Assembly: GCF_022768985.1 (NCBI RefSeq)
Contig: NZ_JALEKL010000008.1
Location: 38,699-102,698, forward strand
Source of the DNA: Methanosphaera sp.
GTDB taxonomy: Archaea; Methanobacteriota; Methanobacteria; Methanobacteriales; Methanobacteriaceae
Length of the DNA stretch: 64,000 nucleotides
Reading direction: 5' to 3'
In this document: positions 11,476 through 22,163 of the stretch, in pieces
Numbering within the stretch: position 1 is the stretch's first letter
Layout of the letters: each line of letters begins with the position of its first letter
Made by a program: the position numbers and the translations under genes
The notes under the pieces: model-generated
The model's database searches: none
What the model was told of the DNA's origin: nothing
Seen by the model: only the letters and a program-made list of their open reading frames with translations

Positions 11476-13506
11476 ATGAAGTCAATGTCAAATGTAGATA
11501 TATACACAATAGTTAAGGAATTAAATGAACAAATTACAGGAGCACGTGTTGATAAGGCATATCAGCCATCATATGATACAATACGTATAAAACTCAGAAA
11601 ACCAGGAGAAGGAAGAGTTGACCTACTAATGCAAGCAGGTGTACGTATACATCTTACAGACTATCCTCAGCCAAATCCTACAATTCCACCAAACTTTCCA
11701 ATGCTTCTAAGAAAACATCTTAGTGGTGGAATAATAACATCAATAAAACAGCATGATTTTGATAGAATTGTAGAAATAAACATTAAAAAGAAGGATACAC
11801 AGTACACCATTATTGTTGAGCTTTTCAGTAAAGGAAATGTAATTCTTCTTGATGGTGATAAGAATATTATCTCACCACTTAAACATAAACAATGGCAGGA
11901 TCGTAAAATAACAGCACACCAGCAATATAAATATCCACCAGAAAAGGGTATTATTATAAGTGATACAAACTTTGATGAAATAAAAAGTATTTGTATGGAA
12001 TCTGACCGTGATATTGTACGTACTCTTGCAACAAATGGTCTTGGAGGACTATATGCAGAAGAAATTATAACATACACAGATCTTGACAAGAATGCCATGG
12101 CAAATGAACTTACAGATGCACAGATTAAACAGTTAAGTGATGCTGTTGCTACATTATTTAATAAAATAGAAGATGATTTTAATGCACAAATCATCAAAGA
12201 ATCAAATGATGATAACTCTAAAAATAAGGATTTTGTTGCAATAAACCTAAATAAATACGCAGACTTTAGAAGTGTTACATTTGACACATTTAACAAGGCA
12301 GCTGATGAATTTTACAGCAAACAGATAAATAAGGATATAAAATCAGAGGAAGAAAAAGCATGGGCAAAACGTATTGGTAAGTTTGAAAAAAGACTTAAAA
12401 TGCAACAAGAAACCAAGCAGGGATTTTATGATACCATTGAAAAATCACAGAAACGTGGAAATATGATCTATGCATACTATAGTGATATTGAATCAATACT
12501 TGCTATTATTAACCAGGCACGTTCTAATCATTCCTGGCAGGAAATTGCATCAATCATTAAAAAATCTAAAAAAGATAAGGAAAATGGTATTGCAGAGCTT
12601 GAACATATTGAATCTGTAAGTAAGATGGGTGTTTTAACACTAAAATATGATGATGTAGTATTTGATGTTGATGCAAATATTCCAATTGCTGAGAGTGCTG
12701 CCATATACTATAATAAGGCAAAAAAGGCTAAAGGTAAAATTAGTGGTGTAAATACGGCAATTGCAAATACAGAAGCTGAAATTGAAAAGCTTCAAAAGAA
12801 GAAGTCTGTTGCAATTGAAAAACTTGAAGAAACACAGAAAAAACGTAACCAGAAACGTAAACTTAAATGGTTTGAAAAGTTCCGCTGGTGTATTAGTCGT
12901 GATGGCTACATGATTCTTGCAGGACGTGATGCAATAAGTAATGAACAGGTTGTAAATAAGCATTCAACAAATAATGATATTTACTTCCACTGTGATATTC
13001 ATGGTGCTCCATCAACAGTTATACAAAACACCCAGGGTGGTGAAATTCCAGAAACTACACTCTATGATGCTGCATGTCTTGCTGGAAGCTATAGTAGTGC
13101 ATGGAATGATGGCTTTTCATCATATGATGTATACTGGGTAGGTATGGATCAGGTATCTAAAACTCCTCAAAGTGGAGAGTTCATAAAGAAAGGATCATTT
13201 ATTATTCGTGGAAAACGTAACTATGTACGTAATGTTCCACTACTCATTGCTATTGGAATTGTTCAATATGATGGTAATGAACATGTAATGGCAGGTCCTG
13301 TTGAATGTATAAAGGTGATGTGTGCAAATTATGTAATTATTAAGCCAGGATTTACCAAAAAAGAGGCAATATCTAAGGAAATTCTTCATATTATTGATCC
13401 TGAACATAAATTTATGCTAGATGATGTTGTACGTTGTCTACCTAGTGGTAAGTGTGATATTTTAGATGAACGTGAATATGAACAGAAATACTTACGTAAA
13501 TATTAA
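11476..13506 (+). CDS. rqcH: NFACT family protein (archaeal RqcH/NEMF homologue)
   Basis: A 676-residue protein with NFACT architecture. The N-terminal fibronectin-binding-like domain covers about 1-180 (starts with NVDIYTIVKELNEQITGARV). A helix-hairpin-helix region lies around 180-250 (TNGLGGLYAEEII) and coiled-coil segments around 290-345 and 410-465. The NFACT-R (DUF814) domain starts at about 465 (FEKFRWCISRDGYMILAGRD) and includes NDIYFHCDIHGAPS. Family members bind obstructed large ribosomal subunits and, in bacteria and eukaryotes, recruit tRNA to add C-terminal tails to stalled chains; the archaeal role is inferred from the family. Length is typical. Monocistronic, with a weak AAGTGAT ribosome site. 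Confidence 0.9.
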   Translation: MKSMSNVDIYTIVKELNEQITGARVDKAYQPSYDTIRIKLRKPGEGRVDLLMQAGVRIHLTDYPQPNPTIPPNFPMLLRKHLSGGIITSIKQHDFDRIVEINIKKKDTQYTIIVELFSKGNVILLDGDKNIISPLKHKQWQDRKITAHQQYKYPPEKGIIISDTNFDEIKSICMESDRDIVRTLATNGLGGLYAEEIITYTDLDKNAMANELTDAQIKQLSDAVATLFNKIEDDFNAQIIKESNDDNSKNKDFVAINLNKYADFRSVTFDTFNKAADEFYSKQINKDIKSEEEKAWAKRIGKFEKRLKMQQETKQGFYDTIEKSQKRGNMIYAYYSDIESILAIINQARSNHSWQEIASIIKKSKKDKENGIAELEHIESVSKMGVLTLKYDDVVFDVDANIPIAESAAIYYNKAKKAKGKISGVNTAIANTEAEIEKLQKKKSVAIEKLEETQKKRNQKRKLKWFEKFRWCISRDGYMILAGRDAISNEQVVNKHSTNNDIYFHCDIHGAPSTVIQNTQGGEIPETTLYDAACLAGSYSSAWNDGFSSYDVYWVGMDQVSKTPQSGEFIKKGSFIIRGKRNYVRNVPLLIAIGIVQYDGNEHVMAGPVECIKVMCANYVIIKPGFTKKEAISKEILHIIDPEHKFMLDDVVRCLPSGKCDILDEREYEQKYLRKY

Positions 13507-13770
13507 CCACCCTATTTTATTTTTTTTTCTATTTTTTCTATTACTTTTCATGATAATTTTTAGGCATAACTTAATTTTAACGGAGTTATATTTTTAATAG
13601 AACCTAAATTTCAAATTAAATTAACTAAAAAAGCATGTATAATTTTAAAAAACTCCAACTAAAATATAAATTTAAGCATACTTAAAAAAAGACACTTATA
13701 AAGCCCCTATATAATAAATATATAAAACAGAAACATACTTAAAAAATTATCAATGGAGGGATCAGCAAAG

Positions 13771-14679
13771 TTGATAAATCAAAACAATGAAAAAGATGGA
13801 TACTACAATGAAGTAAACAAAATTCTGATTTTAATTTTAATACTTAACCTAATAGTAGCAGCAGCAAAAATAATAACAGGAGCAGTATTTAACATACTAA
13901 GTATGATGTCAGATGGATATGACTCCTTCTTTGATGGAATATCAAACATAACAGGAATAATAGCACTAGTAATTGCAAGAAAACCAGAAGATAAAGAACA
14001 CCAGTATGGACATTCAAAAGCTGAAACATTTGCATCAATATTTATAGCAATACTACTACTAATAGTATCAGCAGGAATTGTAAAATCAGCAATAGACAGA
14101 TTCTATGGAGTAGGAATACCAAACATAACACTAATAAGCTTCATAGTACTAATCATAACACTACTAATTAATGTATTTGTCACACGTTATGAATACAAAA
14201 AAGGAGTAGAACTAAAAAGTGACCTACTAATATCAGATAGTAAACATACAAAATCAGACATATATGCAACATTAATGATACTAATAGGAATGGTATTTAT
14301 AAAACTAGGATTTCCAATACTTGACCCAATACTATCAATAGTAATGGCAATAATAATCCTAAAAACAGGACTAGAAATACTAAAAGACAACATAAACATA
14401 CTAATGGACAAATCAGTACTAGATGAAAACCAGATCAGAAACATAATCTATGAAGAAGATGAAATCATCAATGTACACAACATAAGAACAAGAGGAACAC
14501 CAGCAATGGTATATCTTGACATGCATCTTGTAATATGTGGAAGTCTACCACTAAAAGATGCATATAACATAGTATGCAAATGCCAGAAAAATATAAAAGA
14601 TAAAATACCAGAAATAAAAGACATCGTAGTACACCTTGAATCAGAAGAAGGACTAAAAGATGAAATACACTACGAATAA
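13771..14679 (+). CDS. Cation diffusion facilitator (CDF) metal transporter
   Basis: Exports divalent metal ions (Zn, Fe or Mn) across the cytoplasmic membrane, probably in exchange for protons. It has about six membrane segments. The paired acidic metal site is visible in helix 2 (SDGYDSFFDG, residues about 45-54) and helix 5 (DSKHTKSD, about 155). A conserved EHQYGHSKAE loop lies between helices 2 and 3, and a C-terminal cytoplasmic ferredoxin-like domain runs from about 205. Start choice: an ATG at 13753 opens the frame, but GGAGGG (13755-13760) overlaps it and sits 10 bases before TTG at 13771. The protein is therefore taken to begin at the TTG (302 residues). Metal specificity cannot be read from the sequence. 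Confidence 0.85.
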   Translation: MINQNNEKDGYYNEVNKILILILILNLIVAAAKIITGAVFNILSMMSDGYDSFFDGISNITGIIALVIARKPEDKEHQYGHSKAETFASIFIAILLLIVSAGIVKSAIDRFYGVGIPNITLISFIVLIITLLINVFVTRYEYKKGVELKSDLLISDSKHTKSDIYATLMILIGMVFIKLGFPILDPILSIVMAIIILKTGLEILKDNINILMDKSVLDENQIRNIIYEEDEIINVHNIRTRGTPAMVYLDMHLVICGSLPLKDAYNIVCKCQKNIKDKIPEIKDIVVHLESEEGLKDEIHYE

Positions 14680-14859
14680 AGTGTGTACTATACATAATCC
14701 CCCTTATTATACCTTTTTTTAAAATTTTCAATACCTATAAATTCACTATTTTTTTACATTAAATCTTAAAATTTTAATAGAAATATTAAACAAATATAAT
14801 AATACTATTCAAATTTAGGATAACTTTTCAAATAATTTAATAAAGGGGAATAAAAAAAT

Positions 14860-17800
14860 ATGAATCAAGATGAAAATTACACAAAACTATCACATATACT
14901 AAAAGATACAAAACTCTTCAATGAAGACTACTACCGCAAACACAACCAAGACCTACCAATAGGTGAGGATGCAGCAAAATACTACATAGAAAACAACAGA
15001 ACACAACTAAGATGTCCAAGCCAATACTTCCACCCAGGATGGTACAAAAACCACTATGAAGACGTGAAAAAAAGCAACATAGAACCACTCATGCACTACC
15101 TGCTTTTTGGACAATATGAAGACAGACTATACAGATATGCACCAGTAGACTTTAAAAAACTAGACATACCAAACAAAGCAGAAGTAAAAAAGTACTATGA
15201 TACAATATTTAATTCCCCACTATTTGACATAAACTACTACCTAAAACACAATGGAAACATAGACCTTGAAGGATACGACCCAATAGTACACTACATACTA
15301 AAAGGAGCACAAATGGGATATAACCCATCAAAAAACTTCAACACACAAAAATACTTGCTTGAACATAAAACAGACAAACTAATGACAAACCCACTATATC
15401 ACTACATAAAATATGGAGATAAAATAACAGATAAAAAAGTTATCAATGAATTTGACAAACAAACAGGACTCATATCAAAGAAAAGATATCCAAGAGGAAC
15501 AGTAAAAGACATACTAGAACACCTAGAAAAAAAGGTATCAATAATAATACCAGTATATAATGCATATGAAGAAACATGTGACTGTATCCGTAGTGTACTA
15601 CTAAATACTGATGCAAACTATGAACTTATCATAATAAACGATGCAAGCCCTGATGAACGCATAAAACCACTACTTGATTCCCTCGAAGGAATTGAAAATG
15701 TACGCATAATCCACAACGAAGAAAATCAGGGATTTGTAAAAAATGTAAACAAGGGGATGGTACTTGCAGCAGACAACGATGTTGTACTACTAAATAGTGA
15801 TACAATAGTAACACCACGCTGGCTATCAAAAATGGTAACAGCAGCATATAGTGACTCAACAATAGCAACAGCAACACCACTATCAAGTGCATCAGACATA
15901 AGTGTACCATCACTTGGTGAGAGTAAAGATCAACTCTTTTTAAATAAAAATGCATATCAGGTATCAAAAATAGACTATGACTCATACCTTGAAAGTCCAA
16001 CAGGAAATGGATTTTGTTTATATGTAAAAAGAGGAGCAATAAGAAAACTAGGAATGTTTGATACAATCTTTGAAAAAGGATATGGAGAAGAAACAGACTT
16101 CACAAGCCGAGCACATAAGGCAGGATGGAAAAACATACGAGTACTAGATGTATTCATATACCACAGACGCCATGCATCATTCACATCAGAAAAATCAAAC
16201 TACTACAAAGCACGAAACAAGAAAATAATACAACAAAGATACCCAGAAGTATATGACATGTGGGATAATTTTGTTAAAACACCACACCTACAAGATACAC
16301 TAGAGAAGATAAAAAAGAATGTAATGCCATATTCTAATGGAGAAAAAATACTTTTTGTTACAGAAATGAAAGACAGCCAACCTGTCATAACAGATGAATT
16401 CTACAAAATAGCTGAAAAATATGATACACATATTTTAGCATTAGATAAAGAGGGAATGGCATTATTTATATATGATGGAATCTCAAAATTCACACCAATA
16501 TACTCAAATAAATTAATGCAGAAAAGTAAATTAGATGCACAAAGATCTTACTTTAATATACTGGTAAATCAGAGATATGACCTAATGTTTATAAGACAAT
16601 TTAAGTACTATCTTAGTTATGAATTTAGTAATTTAAATGAATTTATTAAATATGCAAAACCACTAGAAATTAAAACAATTAATGAAGGAATGTATCATGA
16701 AGATTTACTAAGTTTAATTGAGAAAAAACTTAATCCTATTAAATCACTAGATGAGATAGTTGAAGATAAGAAAAATGAATTTAGCTTCAAAGACAAAAAA
16801 GTAGCAGTATATACAGCAGTAACAGGTGGATATGATGATGTTATAATACCATCTGTTGTTGAAGAAGACTTTGACTACATATGTTTCACAGATAATGAAG
16901 ACTTTAAATCTGACTTCTGGGAAGTACGATATATTACAGATTCAGATGATCTTGACAATATCAGAAAAGCACGTAAATGTAAAATACTTCCACATAAATA
17001 CTTACCAGAATATGATTGTAGCTTTTGGATAGATGGAAACTTTAACACTATCGGATCTCTTAAAGATTATGTTAAAAAATACTATAAAAATAACAAATTA
17101 CTTGCAATAGAACATGAAGAAAGACGTTGTATATATAGAGAAGCTCAAGCATGTATAGATCAAAATAAAGATTCAATAGAAAAAATTGAAAACCAGATTA
17201 ACAGGTATAAAGAAGAAGGATATCCTTATCATAATGGTCTAGTTGCAAGTGGAATACTCTTCCGTGAACATAAAGATAGTGAACTTATTGATGTAATGAA
17301 TACATGGTATGATGAAGTTAAAAATTACAGCTACCGTGACCAGTTAAGTTTCAACTATGCATGTTGGAAACATAACTTTAAATTTGATCTTAGTGATCTT
17401 TACTACTTTAAAAATGAGTACTTTGAAAGACTTGGACATACAAAAAATAAGAAGTTTGATGGAAAACTTAGACATTTACGTTATGATAATGAAACTAAAG
17501 ATCAAATACTTACAAAGCTACAAGAGCCAACAACAATTATCATCCCAATATATAATGCATATGATGATACACAAAAATGTATAAAATCTGTGATAAGAAA
17601 TACAAAACTACCATATGAACTATTACTTATTAATGATAATAGTCCTGATGAACGTATTGAACCAATGCTTCGTGACTTCGAGGAAAGATATGAAAATATT
17701 CATGTTATATCAAATCCAGTAAATAAGGGCTTTGTAAAAAATGTAAATATTGGATTACAATATGATGATAATGATGTATTACTTCTAAATAGTGATACTA

Positions 17801-19767
17801 TTGTTACAGAAAAATGGCTTATGAAACTTAAATGTTGTGCATATGAAAGTAGTGATATTGCAACAGTAACACCTGTTTCAAATAAGGCTGGTGCATTTTC
17901 TGTACCTGTTATGAATTATTCAAATTGTATTGCACCTGAAGTTGGACTTAAATCAACAGCAAATATCATAGAAAAACTCAGCTCTGATTCAATTGATACA
18001 CCGACAGCTAATGGATTTTGTATGTTTATTAAACGTGAAGTTATTGATAAAGTAGGTCTTTTTGATCTTAACTTTGGACGTGGATATTGTGAGGAAAATG
18101 ATTTCTCAATGCGTGCATTAAATGCTGGATATAGAAATGTTATAGATACAACAACATACATATTCCATAATCATAGTAGTTCATTTGGTGAAGAAAAACT
18201 TAAACTAATGGAAAAAAACAGACAATATCTTGATGCAAAACATCCAACATATAAAGCTAAAATTACACAACTTGTTAATGATGAAAAATATGCTCAAATT
18301 CGTGCAGATATTTCAGATGCATTAAAGCCTGAAAATATAGAAGATTATGATACTAAAAATCTGTTATATGTAATGCATGAAGGAAAAGGTGGAACACTCT
18401 ATACATCAGTAGATTTAATGCAACATGTATCTGATGAATATAATATTTATCTTCTAACTGCAAGTCGTCGAGATATGAAACTATTTAAGTATCAGAAAGT
18501 ATCTGTAGATGATGGTGGAATTGAAAATGATAGAGAGTTTGAAAAACATCTAAAGCAAATTGAACAATGGGATTTCAAATCAAAATACACAATAGCTGAA
18601 GCATCAAATCCTGAATTTGAATTAATATACTTTAATGTCCTAAAACAATTAAATATTGACTTAGTTCATACACGTCATCTTGTACGTCATACATTTGATC
18701 TTCCAAGAGTTGCAAATTTAATGGGAATTAAAGTTCTTTTATCATTCCATGATTTCTACTTTGTATGCCCATCACATAATCTTATAGATGATAAAGGTAA
18801 ATATTGTAATGGTATATGTACACCAATGACAACAGAAGATCCAGATGAAGGTCAATGTAGTGTTATGTTAGGTCTTGGTGTTCCTGTTGCTAAAAGATTT
18901 AATGAAACATGGCATGAACTTGTCTCTGAGATGTTTGAGAACTGTTCAGAATTTATAACAACATCAAAATCAGCATATGATATCTATACACGAATATATC
19001 CACAACTTAAAGAGAAGCCATTCCATATCATTGAACATGGACGAGATCTTAAAATACCAGATAATATTGAAATAACAACAGATATAGAAAATGATGATCC
19101 TATACGTATAGTTGTACCTGGTAATATTAGTATAAGTAAAGGTGCAGATTATGTCTATGATCTTAAAAAATGTGATAAGGATAATAAGATTGAACTTCAC
19201 TTTATGGGTGATGTATATGGAGAATATGACTTTGAAAAAGTAGGAGTTGTTCATGGTCGTTATAAACGTTCTGAATTTAATGATATTGTTCATTCAATAA
19301 ATCCTCATTTCATTGGTATTTTCTCGATCTGGCCTGAAACTTACTGTCATACATTAACTGAGGCTTGGAGTAGTGGTGTTCCTGTTTTATGTCAGGATCT
19401 TGGTGCTCCTGGTGAACGTATTAGGGCTAATGGTGGAGGATATCTCATATCATCTGATCCAAAAGAGGCATATGAGCAGATTATCTCATTTAAAGATAAA
19501 CCTGCAGAATATGAAGAGATCATGAAGTCTATTGAGGATATAACAATTAAGTCTACAAGGCAGATGGCAGATGAATATCTTAGAATTTATAATAGTAATA
19601 TGAAAAATGTATTATATCTTCAAAATAGTAATGATTTGAAATTAAGTAGTGAAGTAGGTAAGCTTTCATCTAATTCATATGTTCTTACCTCTGATGAAAA
19701 TAGTATAAAACTTTATATGTATGATGAAATTGAACCAGATTATGGAGAGTTTGGTCGAAATTTTTAG
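14860..19767 (+). CDS. Giant multidomain glycosyltransferase, main part (GT2 - DUF616 - GT2 - GT4)
   Basis: 1635 residues with several sugar-transfer modules. Residues 1-215 carry repeats of the FDxxYYLKHN...DPxxHYLxxG kind often found before glycosyltransferase domains. A GT2 domain begins at about 226 (VSIIIPVYNAYEET) with LLNSDTIV as its metal-binding region. A DUF616/TOD1-like domain spans about 646-880 (KVAVYTAVTGGYDD, WIDGNF). A second GT2 starts at about 890. A GT4-type domain spans about 1166-1590 (CPSHNLIDDKGKYC, VPGNISISKG, PETYCHTLTEAWSSG). Probably builds a surface glycan or glycosylates surface proteins. The frame ends in the first strand of a further GT4 unit, which continues in another frame. 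Strong ribosome site (AAAGGGG). From about 16.35 kb on, codons shift from AAC/TAC/ATA to AAT/TAT/ATT, suggesting a mosaic origin. Confidence 0.85.
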   Translation: MNQDENYTKLSHILKDTKLFNEDYYRKHNQDLPIGEDAAKYYIENNRTQLRCPSQYFHPGWYKNHYEDVKKSNIEPLMHYLLFGQYEDRLYRYAPVDFKKLDIPNKAEVKKYYDTIFNSPLFDINYYLKHNGNIDLEGYDPIVHYILKGAQMGYNPSKNFNTQKYLLEHKTDKLMTNPLYHYIKYGDKITDKKVINEFDKQTGLISKKRYPRGTVKDILEHLEKKVSIIIPVYNAYEETCDCIRSVLLNTDANYELIIINDASPDERIKPLLDSLEGIENVRIIHNEENQGFVKNVNKGMVLAADNDVVLLNSDTIVTPRWLSKMVTAAYSDSTIATATPLSSASDISVPSLGESKDQLFLNKNAYQVSKIDYDSYLESPTGNGFCLYVKRGAIRKLGMFDTIFEKGYGEETDFTSRAHKAGWKNIRVLDVFIYHRRHASFTSEKSNYYKARNKKIIQQRYPEVYDMWDNFVKTPHLQDTLEKIKKNVMPYSNGEKILFVTEMKDSQPVITDEFYKIAEKYDTHILALDKEGMALFIYDGISKFTPIYSNKLMQKSKLDAQRSYFNILVNQRYDLMFIRQFKYYLSYEFSNLNEFIKYAKPLEIKTINEGMYHEDLLSLIEKKLNPIKSLDEIVEDKKNEFSFKDKKVAVYTAVTGGYDDVIIPSVVEEDFDYICFTDNEDFKSDFWEVRYITDSDDLDNIRKARKCKILPHKYLPEYDCSFWIDGNFNTIGSLKDYVKKYYKNNKLLAIEHEERRCIYREAQACIDQNKDSIEKIENQINRYKEEGYPYHNGLVASGILFREHKDSELIDVMNTWYDEVKNYSYRDQLSFNYACWKHNFKFDLSDLYYFKNEYFERLGHTKNKKFDGKLRHLRYDNETKDQILTKLQEPTTIIIPIYNAYDDTQKCIKSVIRNTKLPYELLLINDNSPDERIEPMLRDFEERYENIHVISNPVNKGFVKNVNIGLQYDDNDVLLLNSDTIVTEKWLMKLKCCAYESSDIATVTPVSNKAGAFSVPVMNYSNCIAPEVGLKSTANIIEKLSSDSIDTPTANGFCMFIKREVIDKVGLFDLNFGRGYCEENDFSMRALNAGYRNVIDTTTYIFHNHSSSFGEEKLKLMEKNRQYLDAKHPTYKAKITQLVNDEKYAQIRADISDALKPENIEDYDTKNLLYVMHEGKGGTLYTSVDLMQHVSDEYNIYLLTASRRDMKLFKYQKVSVDDGGIENDREFEKHLKQIEQWDFKSKYTIAEASNPEFELIYFNVLKQLNIDLVHTRHLVRHTFDLPRVANLMGIKVLLSFHDFYFVCPSHNLIDDKGKYCNGICTPMTTEDPDEGQCSVMLGLGVPVAKRFNETWHELVSEMFENCSEFITTSKSAYDIYTRIYPQLKEKPFHIIEHGRDLKIPDNIEITTDIENDDPIRIVVPGNISISKGADYVYDLKKCDKDNKIELHFMGDVYGEYDFEKVGVVHGRYKRSEFNDIVHSINPHFIGIFSIWPETYCHTLTEAWSSGVPVLCQDLGAPGERIRANGGGYLISSDPKEAYEQIISFKDKPAEYEEIMKSIEDITIKSTRQMADEYLRIYNSNMKNVLYLQNSNDLKLSSEVGKLSSNSYVLTSDENSIKLYMYDEIEPDYGEFGRNF

Positions 19768-20678
19768 AAGTTGGAAGATGGAATACCACACAACTTCATG
19801 GAAATGACGTAGTTTATGACTATGATGATGTATTTAATGAAATAATTGAGAAGTTTCATATAGACTTAGTTGTTATTAAACAATTAGATCATCATAGCTT
19901 TAATGTAGCTAGAATTGCACATAAATTAAATGCTAAAGTTGTATGTCAACTATGTGATTTTAGCTATATTTGTCCATTATTTAGCCGAAGTGCAGATAAA
20001 TGTATTTGTAATGGGAACTGTCTTCCAATAAAAATTAAGGACAATATATGTGATAAATGTAATGAAAATATCACACATGAATATAAAGATTTCATAGATG
20101 AATATAGATCTAAAATTAGTGATATGTTTAGTTTCTGTGATGAATTTATTACATCATCAAACTATGCATATAAGATATATAGACAGGTTTATAATATTCT
20201 TAATAATAAACCATTTAAGGTAGTAGAGCCTGGATTTAACAAAGTTTTATGTACTTCTAGTAGTGGCATGTTTGATATAAGATGTGCCAATAAGATAAAA
20301 ATTGCAGCTATTATTTATAATAATTTTGATATGCAATTTATCCATGAAATTGAAAAATGTGATGTAAACAATAAAGTTGAAATATATCCAACAAGTCTTG
20401 ATAACTTAGATGTTACTGTTAACTTAAATAATCCTCACTTTATTGGATTGTTTTCACAAATTCCAGTGGTTTATCCATACACTATTAGCAGACTATTTAA
20501 GTATAGTATTCCTCTTTTATGTCTTGATGGTATAAATTCAATTGTTCCAAAAAGTCTTGGTGGATGTTTCATCTTGCCATCTGATGCAAAAGGTGCATAT
20601 ATACGCATTTGTAAAATATCTGAAAATAAGATACGTTATAATGTTGCACAAAATGAAATTGCAAACATTAGAATTTAA
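19743..20678 (+). pseudogene. Displaced GT4-like module of the giant glycosyltransferase (frame -1)
   Basis: This stretch is open in the frame that differs by -1 from the preceding gene, starting after a TGA at 19731. It reads straight on from it: HGNDVVYDYDDVFNEIIEKF, then AKVVCQLCDFSYICPLF, matching the HTFDLPRVANLMG...HDFYFVCP region of the upstream GT4 domain. It has extra cysteines (CICNGNC, CDKCN) and weak versions of the C-terminal motifs (NPHFIGLFSQIPVVYPYTISR), so the unit looks degenerate. The first ATG in frame is 20124, in mid-domain and without a ribosome site, so independent translation is doubtful. The frame ends at TAA 20676, where homology passes into a third frame. Confidence 0.7.
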
Positions 20679-21975
20679 TTCAATTAATAATTCTACAGAT
20701 AACACTATTGAGGTATATAGAAATAATCTTAATTTTAATGTTTTATATGTTCTTCATGATGGTGGTGGTGGAGTATTATATGCAATGTATGATATTATAC
20801 GTAATCTACCAAGTAATTTTAATGTTTATATTCTCAGGGGTGGTATTGATAAGTTCAGATTATATAAATATAGATCAGGTAGTGATTATGAACTTTCAAG
20901 TGATGATAGATCAATATATCATAACTTCAAATTAATAAGTGAATGGAATATTAAACATAAATACACAATTAAAAGTGAGAGCATAAGACAATACAGACAG
21001 ATATACAGACACATACTATTTGAGTATCATATTGATGTTGTTCATATTCATCATTTAATTAAACATACATTTGACATTGCACATATTGCACATGATATGA
21101 ATATTAAGACAATACTATCAATTCATGACTTCTACTATGTATGTCCATCTTATAATCTCTTTGATGATAAAGGACAATATTGTGGTGGTAGATGTAGCCC
21201 TATTATGACAAATGATCCAATAAAAGGTCAATGTTATGTTCCAAAAAATATACGACCACCTCTTCTTAAGGAATTTATAGCTCAGTGGAGAGAACAGGTA
21301 AGAGATATGTTTAGTTGTATATCTGAAATAATTGTTCCATCACAGTTTGTATACAATCTATATACTAACTTCTATCCTGAAATTAAGCAAAAGCTTCACA
21401 TTATAGAACATGGATATGACAGTAGTAGTTATGAAATAACACCAGCAGATAACCTGAAAACAAGACCAATACGTATTCTTATACCAGGAAATATTGGATA
21501 TCATAAAGGTGCTTGGTTTATCACCAAACTTAAAGAACTTGATGTTGATGGTAACATTGAACTGCACTTTATTGGTAAATTAAGCAGAGAATATGAACTT
21601 GAAAAAGTTGGTATATATCATGGAGAATATGAAAGAGGTGACTTTAACAAGTTTGTTGATGAAATAAAACCACACTTTATTGGAATATTTTCTATATGTG
21701 CTGAAACATACTGCTACACCCTAACTGAGGCATGGAGTAGTAAAACACCAGTAGTTGCCCTTGATATGGGAGCAGTGGGTGAGCGTATACGCACTAATGG
21801 TGGAGGATATCTACTATCTAATGATCCAAATGTTGCATATCGTGAAATTATAGAACTATCTGGTGATGTTAAATCATATCTTGACATGAAAGATGAAATT
21901 GAAGATATTAAAATTACTTCAACAAGTGATATAACAGGTGAATATGTTGATCTTTACATGAAAAATATAAAGTAA
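20542..21975 (+). CDS. C-terminal GT4-type glycosyltransferase module, separated by a frameshift
   Basis: The open frame runs from 20542, but homology starts only near 20680; before that it is the shadow of the preceding frame. From there it is a good GT4 domain closely similar to the one at 18.36-19.6 kb: NVLYVLHDGGGGVLYAMYD, HDFYYVCPSYNLFDDKGQYC, LIPGNIGYHKGAW, AETYCYTLTEAWSS, MGAVGERIRTNGGGYLLS. This frame is the same as that of the 14860 gene, so the two frameshifts cancel and an ancestral gene of 14860-21975 (about 2371 codons) is implied. No convincing ribosome site exists for a separate start. It may be a fragment, a separately evolved gene, or the end of a protein made by frameshifting. 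Confidence 0.7.
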   Translation: MFQKVLVDVSSCHLMQKVHIYAFVKYLKIRYVIMLHKMKLQTLEFNSINNSTDNTIEVYRNNLNFNVLYVLHDGGGGVLYAMYDIIRNLPSNFNVYILRGGIDKFRLYKYRSGSDYELSSDDRSIYHNFKLISEWNIKHKYTIKSESIRQYRQIYRHILFEYHIDVVHIHHLIKHTFDIAHIAHDMNIKTILSIHDFYYVCPSYNLFDDKGQYCGGRCSPIMTNDPIKGQCYVPKNIRPPLLKEFIAQWREQVRDMFSCISEIIVPSQFVYNLYTNFYPEIKQKLHIIEHGYDSSSYEITPADNLKTRPIRILIPGNIGYHKGAWFITKLKELDVDGNIELHFIGKLSREYELEKVGIYHGEYERGDFNKFVDEIKPHFIGIFSICAETYCYTLTEAWSSKTPVVALDMGAVGERIRTNGGGYLLSNDPNVAYREIIELSGDVKSYLDMKDEIEDIKITSTSDITGEYVDLYMKNIK

Positions 21976-22085
21976 TTCTTCTTTCATCTTATTTTACCTT
22001 TTTTTTCATTATCTATTAATATTAGTAAAATGTATAAATAGGAATTAATATATATTAAATATAGTATTTATTAATGGAATTATTT

Positions 22086-22103
22086 CCTCGAATTTAATTG
22101 AGG
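22086..22103 (+). promoter_or_regulatory. Inverted repeat in the leader of a small membrane protein gene
   Basis: CCTCGAATTTAATTGAGG can form a hairpin whose only non-Watson-Crick pair is a G-U. It lies about 60 bases before the ATG at 22164, downstream of TATA-like sequence around 22031-22037. Could be an RNA element or an operator; function unknown. Confidence 0.35.
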
Positions 22104-22163
22104 ATTTTATATTTCATAGGGACGAAAAATTGAATAAATTAATTTTTTTAAATAGTTGATAAA

